A stretch of DNA of 17,663 nt from Bacillota bacterium. GTDB taxonomy: Bacteria; Bacillota; Bacilli; Tumebacillales; Effusibacillaceae. The position numbers and the translations under genes are program-made. The notes beneath the pieces are model-generated. The model saw only the letters and a program-made list of their open reading frames with translations. It made no database searches and was not told where the DNA came from. Position 1 is the stretch's first letter; every line of letters starts with the position of its first letter. This document shows, in pieces, positions 1-6,887 of the stretch. The stretch is taken from positions 1-17,663 of the forward strand of contig JAGVBM010000363.1 in NCBI GenBank assembly GCA_020059765.1, given 5' to 3'.

Positions 1-117
1 GCTGAAGATACTGGCGCTGCCATCAAAGGTGAACATATTGACCTGTACTTGAATGATTGTTCCGCTGCTCTTGCATTCGGTGTCCAAAATAACGTTCAGG
101 TCTATTTACTCAATTGA
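1..117 (+). CDS. 3D-domain protein, C-terminal end only
   Basis: The gene runs in from the left edge, and only the last 38 residues and a TGA stop are present. They read AEDTGAAIKG followed by a HIDLYLNDC-type stretch and end in VQVYLLN. This is the typical end of a 3D domain (named for three conserved aspartates), found in RpfB/YabE- and YocH-like cell-wall hydrolases and lytic-transglycosylase-like proteins. The aspartates in EDTG and in IDLY are visible here. Such proteins are usually exported and act on peptidoglycan. The N-terminal part that would separate a YabE-type from a YocH-type protein lies outside the window. A terminator follows ten bases after the stop. Confidence 0.85.
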   Translation, partial: AEDTGAAIKGEHIDLYLNDCSAALAFGVQNNVQVYLLN

Positions 118-126
118 TAATAAATC

Positions 127-156
127 GGCATGGCGCCAGCCGTGCCTTTTCTATTC
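127..156 (+). terminator. Rho-independent terminator after the 3D-domain gene
   Basis: GGCATGGC (127-134) pairs with GCCGTGCC (139-146) with one G-T wobble across a GCCA loop. It is followed at once by TTTTCTATT. The position, ten bases past the stop codon, fits an intrinsic terminator. The other strand has no comparable T-run, so it probably works only for the plus strand. Confidence 0.85.
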
Positions 157-240
157 TCACGCTCATCGCTCTCATCCGTTCACGTGTCCGGTCCGGTGAC
201 TTGCTTCTGTTGGCCCGTACCTCAACCTTTGAGAATTGGA

Positions 241-1218
241 CTATTTTCGTGGCGGCACGCCCCTCATCTCCTGTGGAACATAACTTCCGTCCCGTTGCCG
301 CCGATATCCCGTGTCGTAATGCGCCCGCAAATCATCCGCCGGCTCTATCGCATCCAAAGGAACGTAATGTCGGAAACCCTGTCCTCGAAGCAACACCTCT
401 CCATGATCCGAATAGATTGCCAAATCCGTATCGTCAATACGTTCCCAAATTTCAAAATCCATAATGGTAACCGGCTCTTCCGTATGGTTAAAAATCTGCG
501 TCGACAAGCCTGTTCCTTTTGGTTTGCTGACAAGGTCCCCCTGACAGACGATTTGATCCCGAGTACCGATCCGAACCGTGCAATGCCCCGCCAACACCAG
601 ATACAATTCATCCACATCCGAATGGGAATGCATACGAGAATACACAGCGCCCGGGTGGAGAGTGTATTTTTGCACATAGACATTCTCGATCCCCAGTGCG
701 GTCACGTACCAGTGAACCGTTTCCCGATCGGTTTGCTCGCTCTGATGACGCAACAAGTCCGTGTTGTCGGCCGCTTTGATGACCGGGGGCATCCATGCAT
801 CAACCGCTTCAGTCAAAAATGGGTCCGTTTGTCCATCCCACTCTTTCGCTTCAAGTACGTCTTCGGAAAAAAACGATAACTGACGCAAGACCAGTTCTTT
901 TACCTCAGCCGTGCAATCCGGCAGCAGCACCAAGACCGGTTCCTGCGCTTGCTTGAGGCTGCGCGCCACACCATCGGTCAATTGACTGAGTGTCGCTTTG
1001 ATCCAGCGCAAAAACTGGCGGGAAGTGTCTCTCGGTTTGCCCTGTGGAAGATGCAAAAACAGCCTTCCTTCCTGCCTTACCCGGGCTCGTCCGTAAAACA
1101 TCTCCCACGCCAAATCAATGCGAAGGATCCTTAATTCAGGCAGGTCAACTCCGCTCTTTTGCAACCTGTCAATGACTTCGCCGCTTGACACATGGATGGG
1201 CAGTACCCGTATTTGCAT
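241..1218 (-). CDS. Cupin-domain protein with an unrecognised N-terminal half
   Basis: The protein has 325 residues and function is unknown. Residues about 165-275 form a cupin beta-barrel. Motif 1 is clear, with G190, H197 and H199 (HSHS), E204 and G211, which normally bind a divalent metal. Motif 2 is degenerate: PKGTG is present, but the usual histidine is not at its spacing, so metal binding may rest on three ligands. Residues 1-150 (an RIDLAWEMFYG stretch, then a VLVLLPDC strand) match nothing I can name. The C-terminal tail after the barrel is basic and proline-rich. The start has an AGGAAGAGGA-type binding site a few bases upstream. The gene is last in a minus-strand unit, 36 bases after the M20 peptidase, which suggests a shared transcript. 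Candidates include a sugar-modifying or small-molecule-binding cupin; I cannot choose. Confidence 0.8.
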   Translation of the reverse strand: MQIRVLPIHVSSGEVIDRLQKSGVDLPELRILRIDLAWEMFYGRARVRQEGRLFLHLPQGKPRDTSRQFLRWIKATLSQLTDGVARSLKQAQEPVLVLLPDCTAEVKELVLRQLSFFSEDVLEAKEWDGQTDPFLTEAVDAWMPPVIKAADNTDLLRHQSEQTDRETVHWYVTALGIENVYVQKYTLHPGAVYSRMHSHSDVDELYLVLAGHCTVRIGTRDQIVCQGDLVSKPKGTGLSTQIFNHTEEPVTIMDFEIWERIDDTDLAIYSDHGEVLLRGQGFRHYVPLDAIEPADDLRAHYDTGYRRQRDGSYVPQEMRGVPPRK

Positions 1219-1254
1219 AATATCCTCTTCCTTTCAACCGACATAGTCAATCCG

Positions 1255-2385
1255 TTATAACGTGCTGAACAATCTGACCAACAACGCAATACGTTCCGGG
1301 ATCCGTTCTACCACGATATGTTCGTGGGAAGCATGAGCCCCTTCACCAACCGGACCCAATCCGTCCAATACGGCAGCCCCGACTTCCGCCGCTATGTTCC
1401 CGTCACTTGTACCGCCGACCGCCATTTCCTGCAACACAATCCCTTCCAGTGCGGCTTGTTGCGCAGCATGACGGAACAGTTGCACTGTTCCCTCCGTTCG
1501 CTCCATCGGCAATTTTTCAAATCCGCCTGTGACAGTCAATCGCGCTTCCGGATGCACGGGTTGCAGGGTTTGCATAAGCTCTGTAATCCGTTTCGCCTCT
1601 TCTGCGCGGCTGACGCGAACATCAATCACCGCTTCCGCATGTTCCGGCACGACATTCGAAGCGGATCCCCCTTTTGCCAAGCCAACGGAAAGAGTGGTTC
1701 CCTTCTCGTAATCGGTCCATGATTGAATGTTCAGGATATGACGGGCCAACTCCTCGATCGCATTGATGCCGTAGGCATGATCATTCCCTGCATGCGCCGC
1801 CCGCCCCTTGACCTGAAGCCGGAACTCCCCTCCCCCTTTGCGGCTCGTTTTCAACGCCCCCTCCCCGAAAGCAGGTTCAACGACCAATACCACCGAACTC
1901 CCCTTGGCTTCTTCTTGAATTCTTTTTCTCGAGGAAGGGCTGCCAACTTCTTCATCCGTATTCCAGAAAAAAACCAATTTTTTATTGAGGGGCAAAGAAT
2001 GGTCCTGAATAGCCCGTAACGCGTAATAACTGAAAACGATTCCCGCCTTCATGTCATAAATACCGGGTCCGTAAGCTTTTCCGTCTTCCACCCGCCAGGG
2101 TTCCGCAAGCAAAGTCCCGATTTCTTTGACTGTATCAAAATGGCCCAGTACGAGAATATGTTCTTCCCCTTCCCCGTATTCGACTCGAATCTGGTTGCCG
2201 TACTTCGTTTGCAGAATCACTTCCACCCGGCATCCGAGTTCGGAAAATCGGTCACGTATCCATTCTCCCAAACGGTCTGCCGCTTGCTTGTTGTGACTGG
2301 GAGTTTCCATTTCCACATAACGCTGAATCTCTTCCAGTATAGAAGAAAGCTGGTTTTGAAAATAAGCAGTCCAACTGCTTGACAT
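1255..2385 (-). CDS. M20 family metallopeptidase (carboxypeptidase G2-like)
   Basis: This 376-residue zinc-type amidohydrolase/peptidase would release a C-terminal amino acid (often glutamate) or hydrolyse an N-acyl amino acid. The catalytic set is complete: H82 and D84 in GHFDTV, bridging D111 in GPGIYDMK, general base E145 and metal ligand E146 in NTDEEVGS, E170 in VVEPAF, and H351 in the GAHASHEH stretch. The dimerisation (lid) domain is marked by GRAAHAGNDHAYGINA around residues 195-215. The length is normal for the CPG2/ArgE/DapE superfamily. No signal peptide is present, so it is cytoplasmic. An exact GGAGGTGAT binding site precedes the ATG. It lies 26 bases after the HepT-like gene and 36 bases before the cupin gene. 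Substrate is not determinable; the GHFDTV and GPGxxDMK wording favours the glutamate carboxypeptidase branch. Confidence 0.9.
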   Translation of the reverse strand: MSSSWTAYFQNQLSSILEEIQRYVEMETPSHNKQAADRLGEWIRDRFSELGCRVEVILQTKYGNQIRVEYGEGEEHILVLGHFDTVKEIGTLLAEPWRVEDGKAYGPGIYDMKAGIVFSYYALRAIQDHSLPLNKKLVFFWNTDEEVGSPSSRKRIQEEAKGSSVVLVVEPAFGEGALKTSRKGGGEFRLQVKGRAAHAGNDHAYGINAIEELARHILNIQSWTDYEKGTTLSVGLAKGGSASNVVPEHAEAVIDVRVSRAEEAKRITELMQTLQPVHPEARLTVTGGFEKLPMERTEGTVQLFRHAAQQAALEGIVLQEMAVGGTSDGNIAAEVGAAVLDGLGPVGEGAHASHEHIVVERIPERIALLVRLFSTL

Positions 2386-2411
2386 TCAATCACCTCCGTC
2401 CATCGCTTGTT

Positions 2412-2855
2412 TTAGGCAAAGTCCCCTAGTTTCACGTAATTGGCCACATAGTCTTGAAACCTTGCAAATTCATGGGCATGCCCCTGCAGCATGTCATATA
2501 ATTGGGCAGGGTCGCGCTTTGCATAGTCATGAGCCAGCACCCGACGATACCGCACCGCCTCCATAAAAGAAGCAGAAAAAGCAGCCGGAAACACCTCCTC
2601 TTCCGCCAATACCTGAATGATATCTTCATAGGAACTGGGATCTCGCATCACCAGTGCGTCAATCAACAAGTTTCCTGCGTCAGTCGCACATTCCAACGCG
2701 ATATGCAGCGCGCGTTCCGCCGCCGCTTGCAGAATCGGTGTCGCAAGGAAATCCTCCCGAGTCGTTTTGTTGATTTCCTCGAGAACTTGTATGTAGCGGT
2801 TCATATCGGCAAAATAATCCTTGATCTTTGCACGATGTTGGTCTGTGATAAACAC
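2412..2855 (-). CDS. HepT-like/DUF86 protein (YutE type)
   Basis: A helical 147-residue protein of the DUF86 family, which includes HepT, the RNase-like toxin of HepT/MntA systems, and the B. subtilis protein YutE. The HepT signature is present near the C-terminus as RRVLAHDY, that is R-X4-H-X-Y, the proposed active site. The preceding region, with ALECATDAGNLLIDA and YEDIIQVLAEE, is typical of the family. I place the start at the GTG at 2855, because AAAGGAGGG lies six bases upstream; an open frame extends 27 codons further but lacks family similarity. No MntA-type nucleotidyltransferase (GSxAxG...DxD) gene is next to it, so it may be a YutE-like housekeeping protein rather than half of a toxin-antitoxin pair. 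It is first in a unit with the M20 and cupin genes. Confidence 0.85.
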   Translation of the reverse strand: MFITDQHRAKIKDYFADMNRYIQVLEEINKTTREDFLATPILQAAAERALHIALECATDAGNLLIDALVMRDPSSYEDIIQVLAEEEVFPAAFSASFMEAVRYRRVLAHDYAKRDPAQLYDMLQGHAHEFARFQDYVANYVKLGDFA

Positions 2856-2901
2856 GCAGACCCTCCTTTCCATGAAACATCTGAACTTCCATCTGTCTAT
2901 T

Positions 2902-2930
2902 ATTGTACAACTTTTCCAATCCCATTTCAT
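2902..2930 (-). promoter_or_regulatory. Sigma-A-like promoter for the HepT-M20-cupin unit
   Basis: On the minus strand, ATGAAA (2925-2930) is followed by a 17-base spacer and TACAAT (2902-2907). The -10 box matches 5 of 6 and the -35 box 4 of 6. It would start transcription about 40 bases before the GTG start. Confidence 0.55.
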
Positions 2931-2950
2931 AAACATTCCACTCCGCTGTA

Positions 2951-2980
2951 TTGACCCTTTTTTTTAAGCGATGATACAAT
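2951..2980 (+). promoter_or_regulatory. Sigma-A-like promoter for tenI-thiO
   Basis: TTGACC (2951-2956), an 18-base spacer and TACAAT (2975-2980) match the consensus at 5/6 and 5/6. The predicted leader to the tenI ATG is about 95 bases. I looked for the conserved TPP-riboswitch blocks in that leader and did not find them. Confidence 0.65.
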
Positions 2981-3083
2981 TAATTTCAGTGCAAATTCGA
3001 ATATGGAGACTGCTTGCATTTTTCTTTGTGAAACCCATCACATGAAGGCGGTTGCCATACTTAAATCTTGAGGAGAAGGCCAC

Positions 3084-3740
3084 ATGCGGACAGATCGTTT
3101 TCAGTTGCATATGATTACAGACGGAATGAAACAAAACGATGAACTGCGGGAGATCGTCACAAACGCACTGCGCGGCGGGGTCGATGTGATTCAATTGCGC
3201 TACAAATCAGCGCCTGCTCTTGATCTGTACACATTAGGCGAACAGATCCGCCCCGTGATCAAAGAGTTCCATGCGCGGTTGTTGATTAACGACCGACTGG
3301 ATGTAGCGCTTGCCTTGCAAACAGACGGAGTCCATCTGGCCGGCAAAAGCCTGCCGGTTGGTGCCGCCAGATCGGTTGTCGGCGACAACTTCCTGCTGGG
3401 GTTTTCAGTACATTCGGTGGAAGATGCGAAACGCGCCGCAGAACAGGGAGCCAGCTACGTGACATTCGGGCATGTTTTCCCCACCAATTCCAAACCCGGC
3501 TTGCCTCCGCGCGGGGTGGAAGGCCTGCAGGAGGTTGTCGAGGCGGTTTCCATTCCTGTCCTTGCGATCGGCGGAATTACAGCAGAAAACATCGACCGGG
3601 TATTGGCGACCGGATGTGCAGGAGTGGCGGTAATCGGGGCCATCTCACAAGATGCGGATCCGGAAAAGGCGGCACGATACCTGCGCCAAAGAATGGATGC
3701 GAGTCCCTATCGACCACGCCATCCGTTCCCGCTTCAATAA
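3084..3740 (+). CDS. tenI: Thiazole tautomerase TenI
   Basis: A 218-residue TIM-barrel protein of the ThiE/TenI family. TenI aromatises the thiazole phosphate made by ThiG, in the thiamine pathway. It is called TenI rather than ThiE because the segment around residues 128-140 reads FGHVFPTNSKPG: ThiE has a GPxFxTxTK loop, whereas TenI has FGHVFxT with a catalytic histidine (here H130, equivalent to His122 of B. subtilis TenI). The N-terminal IQLRYKS also departs from the IQLRDK of ThiE. The phosphate-binding end IPVLAIGGITAEN and GVAVIGAI is intact. A GAGGAG binding site lies eight bases before ATG. thiO starts 31 bases downstream, the same order as tenI-thiO in Bacillus. Annotation pipelines often label this protein thiamine phosphate synthase; that remains the alternative. 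Confidence 0.8.
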   Translation: MRTDRFQLHMITDGMKQNDELREIVTNALRGGVDVIQLRYKSAPALDLYTLGEQIRPVIKEFHARLLINDRLDVALALQTDGVHLAGKSLPVGAARSVVGDNFLLGFSVHSVEDAKRAAEQGASYVTFGHVFPTNSKPGLPPRGVEGLQEVVEAVSIPVLAIGGITAENIDRVLATGCAGVAVIGAISQDADPEKAARYLRQRMDASPYRPRHPFPLQ

Positions 3741-3771
3741 AGTTTCAAACCAATGAGAGGGGAATGAATTC

Positions 3772-4881
3772 ATGCAAACGCAAACCCATTACGATGTATG
3801 TATAGTGGGCGGCGGCATCATCGGTTGTTCAATTGCCTATTATCTGGCCAAACAAGGACTTCGCCCGCTAGTCATTGAAAAAAATACGCTGGGCAGCCAA
3901 TCCACCCAGGCCGGTGCCGGCATGTTGGGCGCGCAAGTGGAAATGGACGAACCGAGTCCCCTCTATGACTTGGGAATCGCCAGCCGCAGCCTCTACAAAG
4001 AGTTGGCAGCAGAGTTGAAAGATCTATCCGGCGTGGAGATTGAACTTCAAACCTCCGGCATCCTTCGTTTGGCTGTTTCGGAAGAAGATCGCGCCGCGTT
4101 GAGGGCCCGTCACAAATGGCAGGGAGAAACCGGACAAAAAACGGAATGGATAGAAGACGAGGAATTGCGGCGCGATTTTGGCAATCTGTTCGGACCGACA
4201 TTCGGAGCCCTGTTCCTGCCGGACGATCATCAGGTTCGCAACCTGGCGCTTCTCCGTTCGTTGACAATTGCCGCAACCCGATTAGGCGCCATCTTCATGG
4301 AACATACAGAGGTCATCGGATTCCTCCGTCAGGGCAATCGGATTACCGGGGTAGAAACGCCAACCGGCAAGTTTGAAGCAGATCAGGTGATTCTGGCAGC
4401 CGGAGCCTGGAGCGGGATCTTGGGAAAATGGGCCGGATTCGATTTGTCCGTCTTTCCCGTCAAAGGTCAAGCCGTGCTTGCCCGCACTTTGGCACCTGTC
4501 ACTCCATTTACCGTATTTACCCATGGCGCCTATATGGTGCCGAAAGTAAATCAATTGTATATCGGCGCGACAATGGAACAGGTTGGTTTTGACCAATCTC
4601 CTGCGCTGCAAGGCATTGCACGGATTCTGTCAGACGCGATTCGAATTATGCCTCCTCTTGCCAAATTGGGAATGGAGCAAAGCTTGGTCGGATTGCGCCC
4701 CGGATCAAGCGACGGACTGCCCTTCATCGGGGAAGTTCCCGGCCTGAAAGGAATCTTGGTCGCCTCCGGGCATTTCCGAAACGGGGTTCTGCTGGCGCCA
4801 ATCACCGGTCAAATCATAACCGAACTGGTAACGGGCCACAAACCCGGTTTCGACCTGTCGCCTTTTTCCTTAGCAAGGTGA
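3772..4881 (+). CDS. thiO: Glycine oxidase ThiO
   Basis: A 369-residue FAD-dependent amine oxidase of the DAO family, the same length as B. subtilis glycine oxidase. It oxidises glycine to the imine that ThiG uses to build the thiamine thiazole, releasing hydrogen peroxide. The ADP-binding Rossmann motif GGGIIG is at residues 13-18, followed by an acidic strand end (VIEK). The family block ending GLRPGSSDGLPFIGE and the C-terminal SGHFRNGVLLAPITG, which closes over the flavin, are both present. The ATG is preceded by GAGAGGGG. It follows tenI on the same strand, but thiS, thiG, thiF and thiD are not in the window, since the next gene is convergent. Confidence 0.92.
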   Translation: MQTQTHYDVCIVGGGIIGCSIAYYLAKQGLRPLVIEKNTLGSQSTQAGAGMLGAQVEMDEPSPLYDLGIASRSLYKELAAELKDLSGVEIELQTSGILRLAVSEEDRAALRARHKWQGETGQKTEWIEDEELRRDFGNLFGPTFGALFLPDDHQVRNLALLRSLTIAATRLGAIFMEHTEVIGFLRQGNRITGVETPTGKFEADQVILAAGAWSGILGKWAGFDLSVFPVKGQAVLARTLAPVTPFTVFTHGAYMVPKVNQLYIGATMEQVGFDQSPALQGIARILSDAIRIMPPLAKLGMEQSLVGLRPGSSDGLPFIGEVPGLKGILVASGHFRNGVLLAPITGQIITELVTGHKPGFDLSPFSLAR

Positions 4882-4940
4882 ACTCGGACAAGGCCAACTC
4901 GAGGGCGTTTGTTTGAATGTCCTGATTGGACTTTGAAGCT

Positions 4941-5666
4941 TCAGGTACGCTGGTTCAGAAGTTCCCTCAACCGGTCCGGATAGTTGGTGATGATACCGTC
5001 CACCCCCATCCGGACCATTTTTTTCATTTCTTCCGGTTCATTGACCGTCCACGTGTTGACCTGCAAACCCTCACCTTGAAACAGGCGTACTTTCTCTTCC
5101 GTCAGCAGCCGGCAATCCGGATGCACCGCCATGACCCCCAGATGGCGCGCATATTTCAGCACGTCATTCGGTTCTTCTTCGTACAACAACCCTGTACGCA
5201 GCTGCGGTTCCAATTGCTTCAGCCGCAGCACCGACTGCGGGTTAAAAGAAGATACAATCACTCTTGACAAATCACAATACCGTTTGAGCAATTCAATCAC
5301 GATTTCTTCCATGCCGGGATACGGAACGATCGAGTTTTTCAGTTCGATGTTCAGAAACAGATGAGAGCAGGCCTCCAACACATCCGCCAAACGCGGTACC
5401 CGTTCACCCGACCACTTTTCCCCCATCCAACTGCCTGCATCCGCTTTTTGAATCTCTTCCCATGTAAAGGTGGACACCTGTCCGTGCAGATTGGTGGTTC
5501 GGTCCAATGTTTCGTCATGGATCACCAAAGGAATTCCATCTTTTGTAAGTTGAACGTCGAATTCAATTCCATGTCCCCCCAAATCTTGAGCCAATTGAAA
5601 AGCAGAGAATGTATTTTCCGGCGCATATCCAGAAGCGCCGCGATGGCCTATAATGATTGGACTCAT
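4941..5666 (-). CDS. Glycerophosphodiester phosphodiesterase
   Basis: A 241-residue GDPD-family TIM barrel that cleaves glycerophosphodiesters to glycerol 3-phosphate and an alcohol. The N-terminal active-site strand reads IIGHRGASGYAPENT (catalytic H and metal-binding E), then GIEFDVQLTKDG and VIHDETLDRTTN with the second catalytic histidine. The later FLNIELK and VNTWTVNEPEEM, and the end GVDGIITNYPDRL, are all family hallmarks. No signal peptide is seen, so it is probably the cytoplasmic UgpQ/YqiK type rather than secreted GlpQ. I prefer the ATG at 5666, with GGAG nine bases upstream, over a TTG three codons earlier that would sit on top of the binding site. The gene is convergent with thiO and divergent from the GntR gene. 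Its TGA stop lies in a 10-bp palindrome (4934-4943). Confidence 0.93.
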   Translation of the reverse strand: MSPIIIGHRGASGYAPENTFSAFQLAQDLGGHGIEFDVQLTKDGIPLVIHDETLDRTTNLHGQVSTFTWEEIQKADAGSWMGEKWSGERVPRLADVLEACSHLFLNIELKNSIVPYPGMEEIVIELLKRYCDLSRVIVSSFNPQSVLRLKQLEPQLRTGLLYEEEPNDVLKYARHLGVMAVHPDCRLLTEEKVRLFQGEGLQVNTWTVNEPEEMKKMVRMGVDGIITNYPDRLRELLNQRT

Positions 5667-5689
5667 GTGAAACAACTCCAGTCAAAATT

Positions 5690-5717
5690 ATAATATTAAA
5701 TTTTAAGAAAATGTGAA
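5690..5717 (-). promoter_or_regulatory. Promoter of the glycerophosphodiesterase gene
   Basis: On the minus strand TTCACA (5712-5717), 16 bases, then TATTAT (5690-5695): 5/6 and 5/6 matches. It lies back to back with the gntR promoter, whose -35 box begins nine bases away. Confidence 0.55.
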
Positions 5718-5725
5718 TTTTGTCT

Positions 5726-5753
5726 TTGCGAGTACCCCAAGAAGGAGTATAAT
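5726..5753 (+). promoter_or_regulatory. Promoter of the GntR gene
   Basis: TTGCGA (5726-5731), 16 bases, then a perfect TATAAT (5748-5753). Transcription would begin near 5760, just upstream of the inverted repeat at 5768-5810. Confidence 0.6.
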
Positions 5754-5767
5754 AACTACATAAAACA

Positions 5768-5810
5768 TTTGGATTAATGGATTAGTCCAAATTCTTTGAT
5801 TTTAATCCAA
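5768..5810 (+). promoter_or_regulatory. Probable GntR operator (inverted repeats)
   Basis: TTTGGATTAATG (5768-5779) meets GATTAGTCCAAA (5780-5791), an inverted repeat matching at 10 of 12 positions. A further TTAATCCAA at 5802-5810 is the exact reverse complement of TTGGATTAA at 5769-5777, so there are three half-sites. The location just downstream of the predicted transcription start and upstream of the binding site fits repression of gntR by its own product. The binding protein is inferred from position only. Confidence 0.6.
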
Positions 5811-5836
5811 TTCTCTAAGAGGGGGTGCCACATGAA

Positions 5837-6799
5837 ATGCCGTTTCCGATTGTCCGTAAAAACGGTATCCCATTATATGTACAAGTGAAAGAATCCCTGC
5901 TGACGGAAATCAAAAATGGACAATGGAAAGCGGGCGACAAACTCCCGACTGAGAGAGAACTGTCAGAAAAGCTGCAAGTAAGCCGTAATACGGTAAGTCA
6001 AGCGTATCATGAATTGGAAGCCGAAGGCGTTCTAAGTTCGATTCAGGGGCGCGGCACCTTTGTTTGCGATCGTGATGACGCCGTATTGATCGAGAATCGC
6101 AAGGAGCTTTTGCTGAAGTTCATTGATGTTGCGATGGAAGAAGGCCTGCAGCTCGGGTTCAGCATTGATGAATTTGTCGAACTGGCTGAACAACGGGCTG
6201 AACAGAAAAAGGAATTCCTTAATAACATACAGGCTGTGTTCATTGAATGCAATCGGGAACAGCTTGACTATTTTGCGAAAAAACTGCAATTTGGTTCAGG
6301 GGTCACAATTACTCCGATACTGTTGGATGAGTTCCGTCAGAATCTGGGAGACTACCTCCCGAAGGTGATCTCCTCCGACCTTGTAATTACCACCTTCTTT
6401 CATTATGATGAGGTAAGGGAGCTTGTTCAGAATGGTACGCAGGTTTTGGCCATTGCACTGGATCCTCAATTGGAAACGATTGTCAAGATCGCCCGGATTC
6501 CACAAGGAAAACGAATCGGCTTGATCTGCCGCTCCGACAATTTTGCCAGCAAAGTCATGTTGGCATTGAAAAACGCAGGGCTGGACAATTTGAACATTTC
6601 CACTAGCACTGCGTCAGACCCAGACGAATTGTCGGGTTTCGTATCTGCTCGGGACGTATTGATTGTTTCTCCCGGTCGCAAACGGGAAGTGGAATCTCTC
6701 ATCCATCGCCGGCAGGAAATTATTGAATTTGTTTACAAACCTGATGCCGCTTCCATTAACCTGTTGCGAGCTGCACTGATTGATCTTCGGCGACGGTAA
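5837..6799 (+). CDS. GntR-family transcriptional regulator with a non-standard C-terminal domain
   Basis: A 320-residue regulator. The N-terminal winged helix-turn-helix (about residues 8-75) is a textbook GntR domain: IPLYVQVKESLL, GDKLPTERELSEKLQVSRNT, then GVLSSIQGRGTFV for the wing. A helical linker (about 80-125) follows. The C-terminal region, about 130-320, has alternating strands and helices (SDLVITTFFHYDE, RIGLICRSDN, ARDVLIVSPG) that resemble a ligand-binding alpha/beta fold rather than the usual FCD, UTRA or aminotransferase domains; the ligand is unknown. The ATG at 5837 is preferred because GAGGGGGTG lies upstream, whereas the in-frame GTG at 5825 falls inside that binding site. 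The gene precedes korA by 88 bases on the same strand, so it may control korAB as well as itself. Confidence 0.88.
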   Translation: MPFPIVRKNGIPLYVQVKESLLTEIKNGQWKAGDKLPTERELSEKLQVSRNTVSQAYHELEAEGVLSSIQGRGTFVCDRDDAVLIENRKELLLKFIDVAMEEGLQLGFSIDEFVELAEQRAEQKKEFLNNIQAVFIECNREQLDYFAKKLQFGSGVTITPILLDEFRQNLGDYLPKVISSDLVITTFFHYDEVRELVQNGTQVLAIALDPQLETIVKIARIPQGKRIGLICRSDNFASKVMLALKNAGLDNLNISTSTASDPDELSGFVSARDVLIVSPGRKREVESLIHRRQEIIEFVYKPDAASINLLRAALIDLRRR

Positions 6800-6808
6800 T
6801 CAACAGCA

Positions 6809-6823
6809 ATGAAAGCGCTATCT
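6809..6823 (+). promoter_or_regulatory. Candidate CcpA cre site upstream of korA
   Basis: ATGAAAGCGCTATCT matches the catabolite-responsive consensus WTGAAARCGYTTTCW at 14 of 15 positions, including the central CG. It lies between the gntR stop and korA. I could not pick a convincing -35/-10 pair beside it, so whether it would block or activate is open. Confidence 0.55.
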
Positions 6824-6836
6824 TTGGTATTGTAGA

Positions 6837-6856
6837 TCGACGCGGCTTTGCGTCGA
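6837..6856 (+). other. Short hairpin in the korA leader
   Basis: TCGACGC (6837-6843) and GCGTCGA (6850-6856) form a perfect 7-bp stem around GGCTTT. No T-run follows, so it is not a simple terminator. It sits about 17 bases before the GGGGAG binding site and could stabilise the mRNA or be a protein-binding site. Confidence 0.4.
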
Positions 6857-6887
6857 AACATAGAGTCATAAATGGGGAGTGTACAGA

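Noticed and set aside
130..879. 249-codon open frame on the plus strand
   Set aside because: It lies opposite the cupin gene, starts inside the terminator hairpin and shows no domain or binding site.
2412..2936. HepT/MntA toxin-antitoxin module
   Set aside because: Only the HepT-like half is present; no nucleotidyltransferase gene is adjacent, so I do not call a toxin-antitoxin system.
2981..3083. Possible TPP riboswitch before tenI
   Set aside because: The conserved CUGAGA and ACCUGAUCUGG-type blocks are not present in the leader.
2964..3194. 76-codon minus-strand frame upstream of tenI
   Set aside because: It overlaps the tenI start and promoter, lacks a ribosome binding site and has no recognisable features.
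4882..4940. Terminator between thiO and the phosphodiesterase gene
   Set aside because: Only weak 4-5 bp stems and a 10-bp palindrome at the stop codon are visible, without a T-run.
6820..6835. Second GntR operator copy before korA
   Set aside because: TTTGG followed by TATT resembles a half-site for five bases only, with no inverted partner.
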